Assembly: GCA_025462985.1 (NCBI GenBank)
Contig: JAOAPP010000216.1
Coordinates: forward strand, 1-5,250
Direction: 5' to 3'
Length of the DNA stretch: 5,250 bases
DNA from: Bryobacterales bacterium
Lineage (GTDB): Bacteria > Acidobacteriota > Terriglobia > Bryobacterales > Bryobacteraceae
Part shown: positions 1 through 5,250 of the stretch, one piece after another
How positions within the stretch are numbered: position 1 is the stretch's first letter
Layout: each line of letters begins with the position of its first letter
Translations under genes and position numbers: made by a program
The notes under the pieces: model-generated
The model's database searches: none
What the model was told of the DNA's origin: nothing
What the model saw: only the letters and a program-made list of their open reading frames with translations

Positions 1-1
1 A

Positions 2-106
2 TTGGACATCAAATTCGTCGCATGCGGGCACAACACCATCCGCGGTGCGGCGGGTGCTGCCGTCCTGAATGCTGAGCTGATGGCCTCGGAGGGGTTCCTC
101 GACTGA
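2..106 (+). CDS. asd: Aspartate-semialdehyde dehydrogenase, C-terminal end (partial)
   Basis: The last 34 codons of a gene that enters from the left edge and stops at TGA 104-106. The enzyme reduces aspartyl-4-phosphate to aspartate 4-semialdehyde with NADPH in the cytoplasm, the second step of the aspartate pathway to lysine, threonine and methionine. The visible tail contains [18 protein letters not shown], which resembles the C-terminal helix of the archaeal/fungal-like Asd class (HNTxxGAAG then a leucine-rich helix), not the classical E. coli-type tail. The catalytic Cys and His residues lie outside the window, so activity cannot be judged. Its position nine bases before lysC, the preceding enzyme of the pathway, strongly supports the call. 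The final TGA overlaps the lysC Shine-Dalgarno site, suggesting coupled translation. Confidence 0.85.
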   Translation: MDIKFVACGHNTIRGAAGAAVLNAELMASEGFLD

Positions 107-109
107 GGT
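105..109 (+). promoter_or_regulatory. Ribosome binding site of lysC (GAGGT)
   Basis: GAGGT lies six bases before the ATG at 116 and overlaps the asd stop codon. It decides the lysC start: the alternative in-frame ATG at 125 would have a 15-base spacing, which is too long. Confidence 0.65.
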
Positions 110-115
110 CTGCCC

Positions 116-1483
116 ATGATCGTAATGAAGTTCGGCGGGACCTCCGTTGAATCCCAAGAAGCCGTCCAGCGCGTCGCGGAGATCGTCAAACGTTATAAAG
201 CTCGGCGTCCAGTGGTGGTGGTCTCTGCCATGGGGAAGACGACGAACGGACTGCTCCAGGCTGCCAATGAAGCCGCTGCCGGCCGACGCGATCAGGCGCT
301 TGCTCTGGTCGATGAGCTTCGCGGTTATCACTTGACGCATGGACTTGCTCTGGCCGGGCACGCGTCTGCCGAGCTCGACCGGTACATACGAACGCACTTT
401 GAGTGGCTCGACGAGCTAGTAAAAGGGCTCTCTATCGTAGGGGAACTCTCGCCACGATCGACAGATGCCATCGCGAGCACGGGCGAGCGTCTTTCAAGTC
501 TGGTCGTCACCTACGCGTTTCGCTCAGCGGGACTTCCAGCCAGGCACGTGGATGCGAGACGGGTCATTGTCACCGACGACCGCTTTACCCACGCGCAGCC
601 AGTCCTTGAAAAAACTTACGCGAGGCTGAAGGAGGAGGTCGCGCCGCTGGCCGAAACCGATATCGTCGTGATGGGGGGATTCATTGGGGCGACACCGGAC
701 GGCCAGACTACCACGCTGGGACGCGGCGGATCTGATTACTCGGCTGCCATTGTCGGCGCGGGCATCGAAGCGGAAGAGATCCAGATTTGGACCGATGTTG
801 ATGGGATGCTCACCGCTGACCCGCGAATCGTTCCCGGAGGCTACCGCGTGAAAAGCATCTCCTTCGCCGAGGCAGCTGAGATGGCTTATTTCGGAGCCAA
901 GGTGCTCCATCCAGCAACGGTGGTTCCAGCTATTGAAAAGAAGATTCCAGTGGTGATTCTGAACTCGCGCCGTCCGGAGGTGGAGGGAACTCGCATCACG
1001 CTGCAGGCCGCGCCATGCAAGAACCCCGTGAAATCCATTTCCTCCAAGCGAGGCATTACGGTTGTCAACATTGCCTCTTCGCGCATGCTGATGGCTCACG
1101 GATTTCTGCGGCGCATTTTCGAAATCTTCGATCGTTACGCAACGAGCGTAGATATGGTCTCCACCTCTGAGGTCAGCGTGTCGCTGACAGTAGACAACCT
1201 CGAGAACATGCACGAGATTCTGCGCGAGTTGCGGACCTTCGCCGAAGCGAGGTCGGAGGACGGCCAGGCAATTGTCTGCCTGGTGGGTGAGAATATCAGG
1301 CAGACGCCCGGAATTGCGGGCCGTGCTTTCAGCGCCTTGCAGCAAACCAATATACGGATGATCTCTCAAGGGGCTTCTCTTCTCAACCTTGGATTTTTGG
1401 TCGCCGAGGCCGATTTGAAGCCGACTGTTTCTGCCTTGCACGACGAGTTCTTTTCGGAACTGGATCCGGCGGTGTTCGCCTGA
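116..1483 (+). CDS. lysC: Aspartate kinase, monofunctional, lysine-sensitive type
   Basis: Phosphorylates L-aspartate with ATP to aspartyl-4-phosphate, the committed cytoplasmic step of the aspartate pathway. The 455 residues match E. coli LysC (449) in length and order. An N-terminal amino-acid kinase domain (about 1-300) has KFGGTSV at 5-11, Glu124 in STGERLS, GRGGSDY at 202-208 (Arg203, Asp207), WTDVDG at 225-230 and FGAKVLHPA from 259. Two ACT domains follow (about 310-455). In the first, Met324, Gly329, Phe330, Leu331, Ser344, Val345, Asp346, Thr350 and Ser351 align, all with the same offset of six, to the lysine-contact residues of E. coli LysC, so lysine inhibition is expected. There is no homoserine dehydrogenase domain, so this is not a ThrA/MetL fusion. 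The start at 116 is set by GAGGT at 105-109. The stop overlaps the dapB start by one base. Confidence 0.96.
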   Translation: MIVMKFGGTSVESQEAVQRVAEIVKRYKARRPVVVVSAMGKTTNGLLQAANEAAAGRRDQALALVDELRGYHLTHGLALAGHASAELDRYIRTHFEWLDELVKGLSIVGELSPRSTDAIASTGERLSSLVVTYAFRSAGLPARHVDARRVIVTDDRFTHAQPVLEKTYARLKEEVAPLAETDIVVMGGFIGATPDGQTTTLGRGGSDYSAAIVGAGIEAEEIQIWTDVDGMLTADPRIVPGGYRVKSISFAEAAEMAYFGAKVLHPATVVPAIEKKIPVVILNSRRPEVEGTRITLQAAPCKNPVKSISSKRGITVVNIASSRMLMAHGFLRRIFEIFDRYATSVDMVSTSEVSVSLTVDNLENMHEILRELRTFAEARSEDGQAIVCLVGENIRQTPGIAGRAFSALQQTNIRMISQGASLLNLGFLVAEADLKPTVSALHDEFFSELDPAVFA

Positions 1484-2196
1484 TGGAATCCCGAAAACGA
1501 TTGGCTCTCGTCGGCCACGGCAAAATGGGCCGACGCATCGAACAGCTTGCCGTGCAGCACGGATTTTCGGTCGTGTTGAAGCTGACCAGCGCAAACAACC
1601 AAGATGCGGCAGGCATCAACTCCGAATCGTTTCGGGACGTGGACGTAGCCATTGAATTTTCGTCTCCACACGCCGCGGTAGCAAACTTGATCCGCCTGGC
1701 TGAGTTGAAGATTCCTGCCGTAACAGGGACGACGGGATGGCTCGACCACCTTCCGGCTGTAACGCGGCAATTCGAGAAGACCGGCGCCGGGCTGGTTTGG
1801 AGCCCGAACTTTTCGGTCAGTATCGCCGTTTTTCAAAGACTCGCCGGGTTAGCGGCGGAACTCTTCCAAGCCGAGGAGCAGTATGGCGCCTGGGCTTGGG
1901 AAATTCATCATGATGCCAAGAAAGATGCTCCTTCCGGAACGCTGCTCCAGCTAGTAAAAACAATGCAGAGGCACGGCTATTCGCGTCCTATCGACACCAG
2001 TTCCAGCCGGGCCGGGAAGCACCCAGGGACACATGAGATCGGATTCGATTCGGAAGCCGACACGCTCACATTGCGGCATGTGGCGCGGAGTCGCGATGGA
2101 TTCGTACATGGGGCTCTGAAAGCCGCGAATTGGATCATCGGCCGCCCCGGCGTTTACACATTCGAAGATGTTCTCTTCGGAGAACATTCTCGATGA
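1483..2196 (+). CDS. dapB: 4-hydroxy-tetrahydrodipicolinate reductase
   Basis: Reduces the DapA product to tetrahydrodipicolinate with NAD(P)H in the cytoplasm. An N-terminal Rossmann domain carries GHGKMG at 11-16 (the family GxxGxMG loop, with Lys where E. coli has Arg) and VTGTTGW at 80-86. The substrate domain has EIHHDAKKDAPSGT at 140-153, in which His142 and Lys146 align with catalytic His159 and Lys163 of E. coli. The GTHEIGF and SRDGFVHGALKAA segments near the end are also typical. At 237 residues it is shorter than the E. coli enzyme (273), like other compact DapBs. E. coli Glu38-Arg39, which contact the cofactor ribose and phosphate, align with Thr35-Ser36 here, so cofactor preference cannot be read off. 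Start ATG shares its A with the lysC stop (TGATG). There is no good Shine-Dalgarno site, only GGCGGTG at 1468-1474, so translation is probably coupled to lysC. Confidence 0.95.
   Translation: MESRKRLALVGHGKMGRRIEQLAVQHGFSVVLKLTSANNQDAAGINSESFRDVDVAIEFSSPHAAVANLIRLAELKIPAVTGTTGWLDHLPAVTRQFEKTGAGLVWSPNFSVSIAVFQRLAGLAAELFQAEEQYGAWAWEIHHDAKKDAPSGTLLQLVKTMQRHGYSRPIDTSSSRAGKHPGTHEIGFDSEADTLTLRHVARSRDGFVHGALKAANWIIGRPGVYTFEDVLFGEHSR
2168..2187 (+). other. RNA hairpin with C(UUCG)G tetraloop at the 3' end of dapB
   Basis: ATGTTCTC (2168-2175) and GAGAACAT (2180-2187) form a perfect 8-bp stem around the loop TTCG (2176-2179), closed by C-G: the exceptionally stable cUUCGg tetraloop. A G-T wobble at 2167/2188 can add one pair. 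It lies in the last dapB codons, six bases before the dapB stop and about 40 bases before the dapA start. No T-run follows, so it does not look like an intrinsic terminator. A role in mRNA stability, 3' end protection or ribosome pausing is inference. Confidence 0.6.
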
Positions 2197-2218
2197 GCAA
2201 TCCCCGATACTAAAGGAC

Positions 2219-2223
2219 AGGAG
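2219..2223 (+). promoter_or_regulatory. Ribosome binding site of dapA (AGGAG)
   Basis: AGGAG with a five-base spacing to ATG 2229, the strongest Shine-Dalgarno site in the operon. A second purine patch, AAGGA at 2213-2217, is too far from the start. dapA is the only complete gene here not overlapping its upstream neighbour, so it appears to initiate independently. Confidence 0.75.
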
Positions 2224-2228
2224 CATCA

Positions 2229-3119
2229 ATGTTTACTGGCTGTGGCACAGCGCTCGTGACCCCTTTCCGATCCGACCGGTCGCTCGATGAAGAGGCGCTG
2301 CGGCGTTTGGTACGGCGTCAAGTGGAGGCGGGAATCGATTTCCTGGTTCCCTGCGGAACCACCGGCGAGAGTCCGACCCTGACTCACCAGGAGCACTTAC
2401 GAGTCGTCGAGATTACCGCGCAGGAAGTGGGCGGACGCATCCCGGTGCTTGCGGGCGCGGGCGGCTATGACACCGCGCACGTCATCCGGCTTGTGGCAGA
2501 ACTGAAGGCCCTTGGCGTTTCCGGCATTCTCTCCGTCACTCCGTATTACAACAAGCCGACACAGGAAGGCCTGTATCAGCATTACCGCGCCATCGCGGAA
2601 TCCACCAGTCTGCCCATCCTCGTCTACAGTGTGCAGGGGCGCACTTCCGTGAATGTCGAGCCGGCAACCTTGGTCCGTCTTGCGGACATCCCGAACATCG
2701 TGGGAGTGAAAGAAGCCTCCGGCAGCATTGGGCAGATCGGCAGCATACTGGCGCGCGTGCCCGATCGGTTTCTCGTCCTGGCCGGCGATGATGCTCTTGC
2801 GCTTCCCGTCATCGCGCTCGGCGGTAAGGGCGTCATCTCTGTTGTTGCGAATGAGATTCCCGCGGAGTTCACCGAATTGACTCATGCCGCGCTCGAAGGC
2901 GATTATGCGCGAGCACGGCAGTTCCAGAGAAAGTTTCAGGGCTTGATGGAAGTGAACTTTGTGGAGACAAATCCCGGACCGGTGAAGTTCGCTATGTCCC
3001 GCATGGGATTAGTTGAGCCCGTCTGGCGTCTTCCCATGGTTGAGCCGCAGCCCGCTGCGCAACAGAAGATCGAAACCGTTCTTGAATCGTTGGGTCTTCT
3101 GACCGGAGTCCGTGTTTGA
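2229..3119 (+). CDS. dapA: 4-hydroxy-tetrahydrodipicolinate synthase
   Basis: Class I (Schiff-base) aldolase that condenses pyruvate with aspartate semialdehyde, the branch point to DAP and lysine. It is a cytoplasmic TIM barrel of 296 residues, the usual length. Numbering matches E. coli DapA through the catalytic core: Thr44 and Thr45 in CGTTGES (42-48), Tyr107 in TPYYNKP (104-110), Tyr133 and Arg138, and Schiff-base Lys161 in GVKEASG. This complete triad argues against other members of the family such as N-acetylneuraminate lyase or KDG aldolase. Two oddities are visible. The usual YNVPxRTG reads YSVQGRTS at 133-140. In the allosteric lysine pocket Ser48, His53, His56 and Tyr106 are kept, but E. 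coli Asn80 and Glu84 are Tyr80 and His84, so lysine inhibition may be weak or absent. It lies 32 bases after dapB and overlaps dapD by four bases. Confidence 0.96.
   Translation: MFTGCGTALVTPFRSDRSLDEEALRRLVRRQVEAGIDFLVPCGTTGESPTLTHQEHLRVVEITAQEVGGRIPVLAGAGGYDTAHVIRLVAELKALGVSGILSVTPYYNKPTQEGLYQHYRAIAESTSLPILVYSVQGRTSVNVEPATLVRLADIPNIVGVKEASGSIGQIGSILARVPDRFLVLAGDDALALPVIALGGKGVISVVANEIPAEFTELTHAALEGDYARARQFQRKFQGLMEVNFVETNPGPVKFAMSRMGLVEPVWRLPMVEPQPAAQQKIETVLESLGLLTGVRV
3105..3108 (+). promoter_or_regulatory. Ribosome binding site of dapD (GGAG), supporting a TTG start
   Basis: GGAG inside the last dapA codons, seven bases before TTG 3116. It supports this non-ATG start, since no nearby in-frame ATG or GTG was seen and the next in-frame TTG (3134) lies 25 bases away. 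Confidence 0.55.
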
Positions 3120-3976
3120 CGACCTCGACCGATTTGTCCAAATTGCAGCAGAATATTGAAGAGCTCTTCGACGAGAAGCCTTCCAGCTATACCGATTCGC
3201 AGCGGCAGTTGTTTTCAGAGTTCAAGCAGCTCCTCAATGAAGGTCTCGTGCGCTCCGCCGAACCGGATTCAAGGCAGCCAGGCGGCTGGCGCGTTAATCC
3301 ATGGGTGAAGAAGGGGATTCTTCTCGGCTTTCGGATCGGGGGAACCATAGATTACTCCGGCTCGGGTCCGCTACCGTTCTTCGATAAATCGACTTATCCA
3401 CTGAAGCCAGTCACAGTCGATGCCGGAGTTCGCATCGTGCCGGGCGGATCCAGCATCCGCGACGGAGTATTCGTCGGCCGAGGAGTGACATGCATGCCAC
3501 CGATGTACATCAATGTCGGCGCTTACGTCGATGATGGAACCATGGTGGATTCGCATGCACTGGTGGGCAGCTGCGCGCAAATAGGCCGGAATTGCCACAT
3601 ATCGGCGGCATCTCAGATTGGCGGCGTGCTTGAACCGGTGGGCGCTCTTCCGGTCATCGTTGAAGACGATGTTCTTGTAGGCGGTAACTGTGGAATCTAT
3701 GAGGGTACGGTAGTGAAGCGACGCGCCGTCCTGGGAAGTGGAACAATCCTGAACCGCTCAACGCCTGTCTACGATCTCGTTCGCGGCGTTGTTCATCGCG
3801 CAAACGAAGACGCCCCTCTCATCATTCCGGAAGCCGCGGTCGTGGTCGCGGGTTCGCGGCCCGTTAATTCAGGCCAGGGGAAAGAATGGCGCATCTCCCT
3901 CTACACCCCAGTCATCATCAAATATCGGGACGCGGGAACCGAGACAAAGATTCAGTTGGAAGACTTGCTTCGCTGA
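3116..3976 (+). CDS. dapD: 2,3,4,5-tetrahydropyridine-2,6-dicarboxylate N-succinyltransferase
   Basis: Transfers succinyl from succinyl-CoA to tetrahydrodipicolinate, opening the ring and blocking the amino group in the succinylase branch of DAP synthesis. The protein has 286 residues (E. coli 274). A helical N-terminal domain (about 1-100) contains [14 protein letters not shown], matching E. coli WLKKAVLLSFRI. A left-handed beta-helix of hexapeptide repeats follows (about 106-255), with [11 protein letters not shown] ending at Asp145, GSCAQIG at 151-157, IGGVLEP, and a short C-terminal segment. Asp145 aligns with E. coli Asp141. The position of E. coli Glu189 is Gly193, within GNCGIYEG. This variant looks like a distinct DapD subgroup, so succinyl rather than another acyl donor is inferred from family, not proven. 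The gene starts at TTG 3116, overlapping the dapA stop as TTGA, with GGAG upstream. It is the last operon gene before a convergent gene. Confidence 0.92.
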   Translation: MTTSTDLSKLQQNIEELFDEKPSSYTDSQRQLFSEFKQLLNEGLVRSAEPDSRQPGGWRVNPWVKKGILLGFRIGGTIDYSGSGPLPFFDKSTYPLKPVTVDAGVRIVPGGSSIRDGVFVGRGVTCMPPMYINVGAYVDDGTMVDSHALVGSCAQIGRNCHISAASQIGGVLEPVGALPVIVEDDVLVGGNCGIYEGTVVKRRAVLGSGTILNRSTPVYDLVRGVVHRANEDAPLIIPEAAVVVAGSRPVNSGQGKEWRISLYTPVIIKYRDAGTETKIQLEDLLR

Positions 3977-3992
3977 TCGGCGTTAGTCTTCC
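3958..3992. terminator. Candidate bidirectional hairpin between convergent dapD and the anti-sigma gene
   Basis: GGAAGACT (3958-3965) and AGTCTTCC (3985-3992) are perfect 8-bp inverted arms around a 19-base loop that contains the dapD stop codon. The arm at 3985 touches the anti-sigma gene stop. A short inner CGC/GCG pairing (3971-3973 with 3980-3982) may extend it. There is no T-run on either strand, so it would be a weak or factor-assisted terminator. It is symmetrical and could act on transcripts from both sides. An alternative pairing overlaps it: 3964-3972 with 3992-4000, nine positions with one mismatch. Confidence 0.4.
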
Positions 3993-4954
3993 GATGCAAG
4001 AATTCTGGATCCTGTGGGCGCTGGGCTCCCTCCCGCAGGTTCCTCTGTCACAATGATCGACGCGGGATCAGAAACCGTCTCCCCGTCATCCACCAGAACA
4101 AAGGCGTGTCCCGCATCGTCAGGAACAAAGACTCCTGCGCTTTTCGGCTTAGGATCCGTCCTTCGTACGATCCAGATCTGATATTCATGACCGCGCGGCA
4201 GATCCGAAAGACTCGAACCGACGAAGCCCAGCCTCGAATGGGGAACGACTACCGCATATGCGAGGCTCGCAGCAGACACTTGAGTTCCTTTCAAGGGTAC
4301 TAGCCGGGCGCCTGGCGATGAAAGCAGAAGCAGGAAGTCCTTCTGATCATCATCGCCGCGTTCCTTTCGGCTGAGCGCTGCCTTGTATTGACTGACTTCC
4401 GCCTGCAATCTCGTAAGTCGGTCCTGTAGGTCTGCAATCTGGTTAGCAGTCTCTGCTTTCCCGGAGGCCGTCAGCACCGCATTGGCACGGTTCGTCTTCT
4501 GTTGCTGCTGGTGGATCTGGAGACGCGACGACGAGAGTTCCTGTTCCGACTGCGCAACCCTTGTGATCAGATGCTGGTGGTCGAGCGAACCTGAGGTATG
4601 ACCCGCGTACCAGCCGCAAAGGGTGAGCATTGCGGCCAAGGTCACCGCGATCGCTATCTGTGCCCACCGCGGCAGGCGGTCATGAGGTTCCGCTACCGTA
4701 CTTTTGGGAAAAGTGAGAACTGACCTGCTGAGCTCCGTGATCTCTTTCAATCGTTCCTGGAAGTGCGACGACGGTTCGGCAGCGCTCAGCGTGCTGGTGA
4801 ACAAGCCCCAGAGCCGCATGCTCCTTCCTACACCGCTAAGGCATGTTGTGCAATGGCGCTCTACATGACTGTTCAGCCTCTCTGTTTCGAGTAGACCGAG
4901 CAGGCCTAAAACATAAAGGTCATAGCTGGCGGGCGGGAATTCCTCACACTTCAT
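3983..4954 (-). CDS. Membrane anti-sigma factor of the RskA family with zinc-binding N-terminus
   Basis: Likely binds and inactivates an ECF sigma factor at the inner face of the membrane until an envelope signal releases it. Of 323 residues, the N-terminus (1-45) has Cys3 and H30-x4-C35-x2-C38, resembling a zinc-binding anti-sigma domain, after YDLYVLGLL. One hydrophobic membrane segment lies at about 97-117. A Gln/Glu/Arg-rich probable coiled coil spans about 126-196. The extracytoplasmic C-terminus (about 206-316) is RskA-like: LPRGHEYQIW (252-261), AGVF (273-276) and EEPAGGSPAPTG (304-314 region). I chose ATG at 4954 because MKCEEF fits the family start. The frame stays open to ATG 5149, but those 65 extra residues are Arg/Pro-rich and unlike the family. 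No strong Shine-Dalgarno site is seen. No sigma-factor gene lies directly upstream within the window. The gene is convergent with dapD, stops six bases apart, and is probably unrelated to lysine synthesis. Confidence 0.85.
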   Translation of the reverse strand: MKCEEFPPASYDLYVLGLLGLLETERLNSHVERHCTTCLSGVGRSMRLWGLFTSTLSAAEPSSHFQERLKEITELSRSVLTFPKSTVAEPHDRLPRWAQIAIAVTLAAMLTLCGWYAGHTSGSLDHQHLITRVAQSEQELSSSRLQIHQQQQKTNRANAVLTASGKAETANQIADLQDRLTRLQAEVSQYKAALSRKERGDDDQKDFLLLLSSPGARLVPLKGTQVSAASLAYAVVVPHSRLGFVGSSLSDLPRGHEYQIWIVRRTDPKPKSAGVFVPDDAGHAFVLVDDGETVSDPASIIVTEEPAGGSPAPTGSRILASED

Positions 4955-4989
4955 CGAAATGAGCGAGCCTGATCCTTGCGAATAATTTG

Positions 4990-4995
4990 AGTATA
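4990..4995 (-). promoter_or_regulatory. Weak candidate -10 element (TATACT) for the anti-sigma gene
   Basis: Read on the - strand, TATACT matches the TATAAT consensus at five of six positions and lies about 35 bases before ATG 4954. No convincing -35 hexamer is found at 16-18 bases upstream (GGTCCG-like sequence there), so this is tentative. It would give a leader of roughly 30 bases. Confidence 0.25.
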
Positions 4996-5018
4996 CGAGT
5001 CCAGCCTTGCCACGGACC

Positions 5019-5249
5019 CTAGGGCCGCGTGGGTGACGCCAAGGTACGCGAAACCAGACCAGCGGCGCCCCAATCCGCTGGAATTGAAACCCGCGCGCTG
5101 CCGTAAGGCTTGCAAAGCTCGTGAATGGCGAGGGATGCTTCGGCTCCATGGACGTCTACCTCGGTTTCCCCAAAGAACCAGCCGCCTTCGTACCGTTTGT
5201 CACCCTTCAGGTGACCTCCGGAGCTAGGCATGCTTAAGTAGTTCACGTT
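5019..5249 (-). CDS. Hypothetical protein, C-terminal part (partial, doubtful)
   Basis: An open frame on the - strand that enters from the right edge and ends at TAG 5019-5021, giving about 76 residues. I do not recognise it. The composition is plausibly protein-like (KGDKRYEGGWFFGETEVDVH, then an Ala/Leu/Gly-rich tail ending in SPTRP), more so than the two other frames over the same bases. It could be the end of a gene lying mostly outside the window, or start at GTG 5246 or ATG 5231. It has no sigma-factor features such as a helix-turn-helix. It would lie 64 bases upstream of the anti-sigma gene in the same direction. If it is not coding, 4955-5250 is simply an upstream intergenic region in which I see only the weak TATACT element. 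Confidence 0.3.
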   Translation of the reverse strand, partial: NVNYLSMPSSGGHLKGDKRYEGGWFFGETEVDVHGAEASLAIHELCKPYGSARVSIPADWGAAGLVSRTLASPTRP

Positions 5250-5250
5250 C

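Noticed and set aside
194..199. TATAAA resembling a -10 element inside lysC
   Set aside because: No matching -35 sequence at the right distance, and it lies inside the coding region of an evident operon.
524..1594. Long - strand open frame opposite lysC (356 codons)
   Set aside because: It is antisense to lysC, whose every domain motif is present; the translation is Arg/His/Gly-rich without recognisable motifs, a shadow of GC-biased codons.
1366..1836. - strand open frame over the lysC-dapB junction
   Set aside because: Antisense to well-identified genes, no family resemblance and no Shine-Dalgarno site seen.
2397..2885. - strand open frame opposite dapA
   Set aside because: Fully inside dapA, low-complexity His/Asp/Arg composition typical of a shadow frame.
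4106..4303. + strand open frame opposite the anti-sigma gene
   Set aside because: Antisense to the conserved RskA domain, with no independent support.
5017..5024. Palindrome CCCTAGGG near the - strand TAG stop
   Set aside because: Only 8 bp, with no flanking symmetry; too short to claim an operator.
4955..5149. N-terminal extension of the anti-sigma gene to ATG 5149
   Set aside because: The added 65 residues are Arg/Pro-rich and would precede the family-typical MKCEEF start, placing the zinc motif unusually deep; a stop-free run by chance is more likely.
5033..5227. + strand open frame of 64 codons
   Set aside because: Very Arg-rich, no motif, overlaps a more protein-like - strand frame.
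1..5250. Search for a lysine riboswitch, CRISPR array, tRNA, insertion sequence or direct repeats
   Set aside because: Nothing seen; gene junctions are too tight for a riboswitch, and the operon promoter would lie left of the window.

Overview
The window holds the middle of a lysine / diaminopimelate (DAP) biosynthesis operon on the + strand: asd (3' end only), lysC, dapB, dapA and dapD. It runs head-on into an anti-sigma factor gene of the RskA family on the - strand. The DNA is moderately GC-rich. The archaeal/fungal-like tail of the aspartate-semialdehyde dehydrogenase, the short DapB, the [12 protein letters not shown] DapD and the zinc-binding RskA-like anti-sigma factor together suggest a Gram-negative bacterium of the Acidobacteriota or a similar lineage. 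That assignment is inference from general resemblance, not from a database search.

Layout. Bases 2-106 are the last 34 codons of asd. lysC (116-1483) follows after 9 bases with its own Shine-Dalgarno site. dapB (1483-2196) overlaps lysC by one base (TGATG). dapA (2229-3119) follows after 32 bases with a strong AGGAG site. dapD (3116-3976) overlaps dapA by four bases and appears to start at TTG. A perfect 8-bp hairpin capped by a C(UUCG)G tetraloop sits over the last codons of dapB, just upstream of dapA. The stop codons of dapD and of the - strand anti-sigma gene (3983-4954) are only six bases apart, and a perfect 8-bp inverted repeat spans that junction. Upstream of the anti-sigma gene (4955-5250) there is no sigma-factor gene, only a weak candidate promoter and the 3' end of an unrecognised - strand reading frame.

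How the genes work together. LysC phosphorylates aspartate and Asd reduces the product to aspartate semialdehyde. DapA condenses that with pyruvate, DapB reduces the product to tetrahydrodipicolinate, and DapD acylates it, opening the acyl-blocked (succinylase) branch to meso-DAP for peptidoglycan and then lysine. The later genes (aminotransferase, dapE, dapF, lysA) are not in the window. LysC keeps every lysine-contact residue I could align to the E. coli lysine-inhibited enzyme, whereas DapA has lost two of its lysine-site residues, so feedback control may rest mainly on LysC. The anti-sigma gene looks functionally unrelated and is probably its own transcription unit. I see no evidence of a wholly new system here. 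The most unusual items are the UUCG hairpin at the dapB end, the overlapping inverted repeats at the convergent junction, and the residue changes in DapA and DapD.
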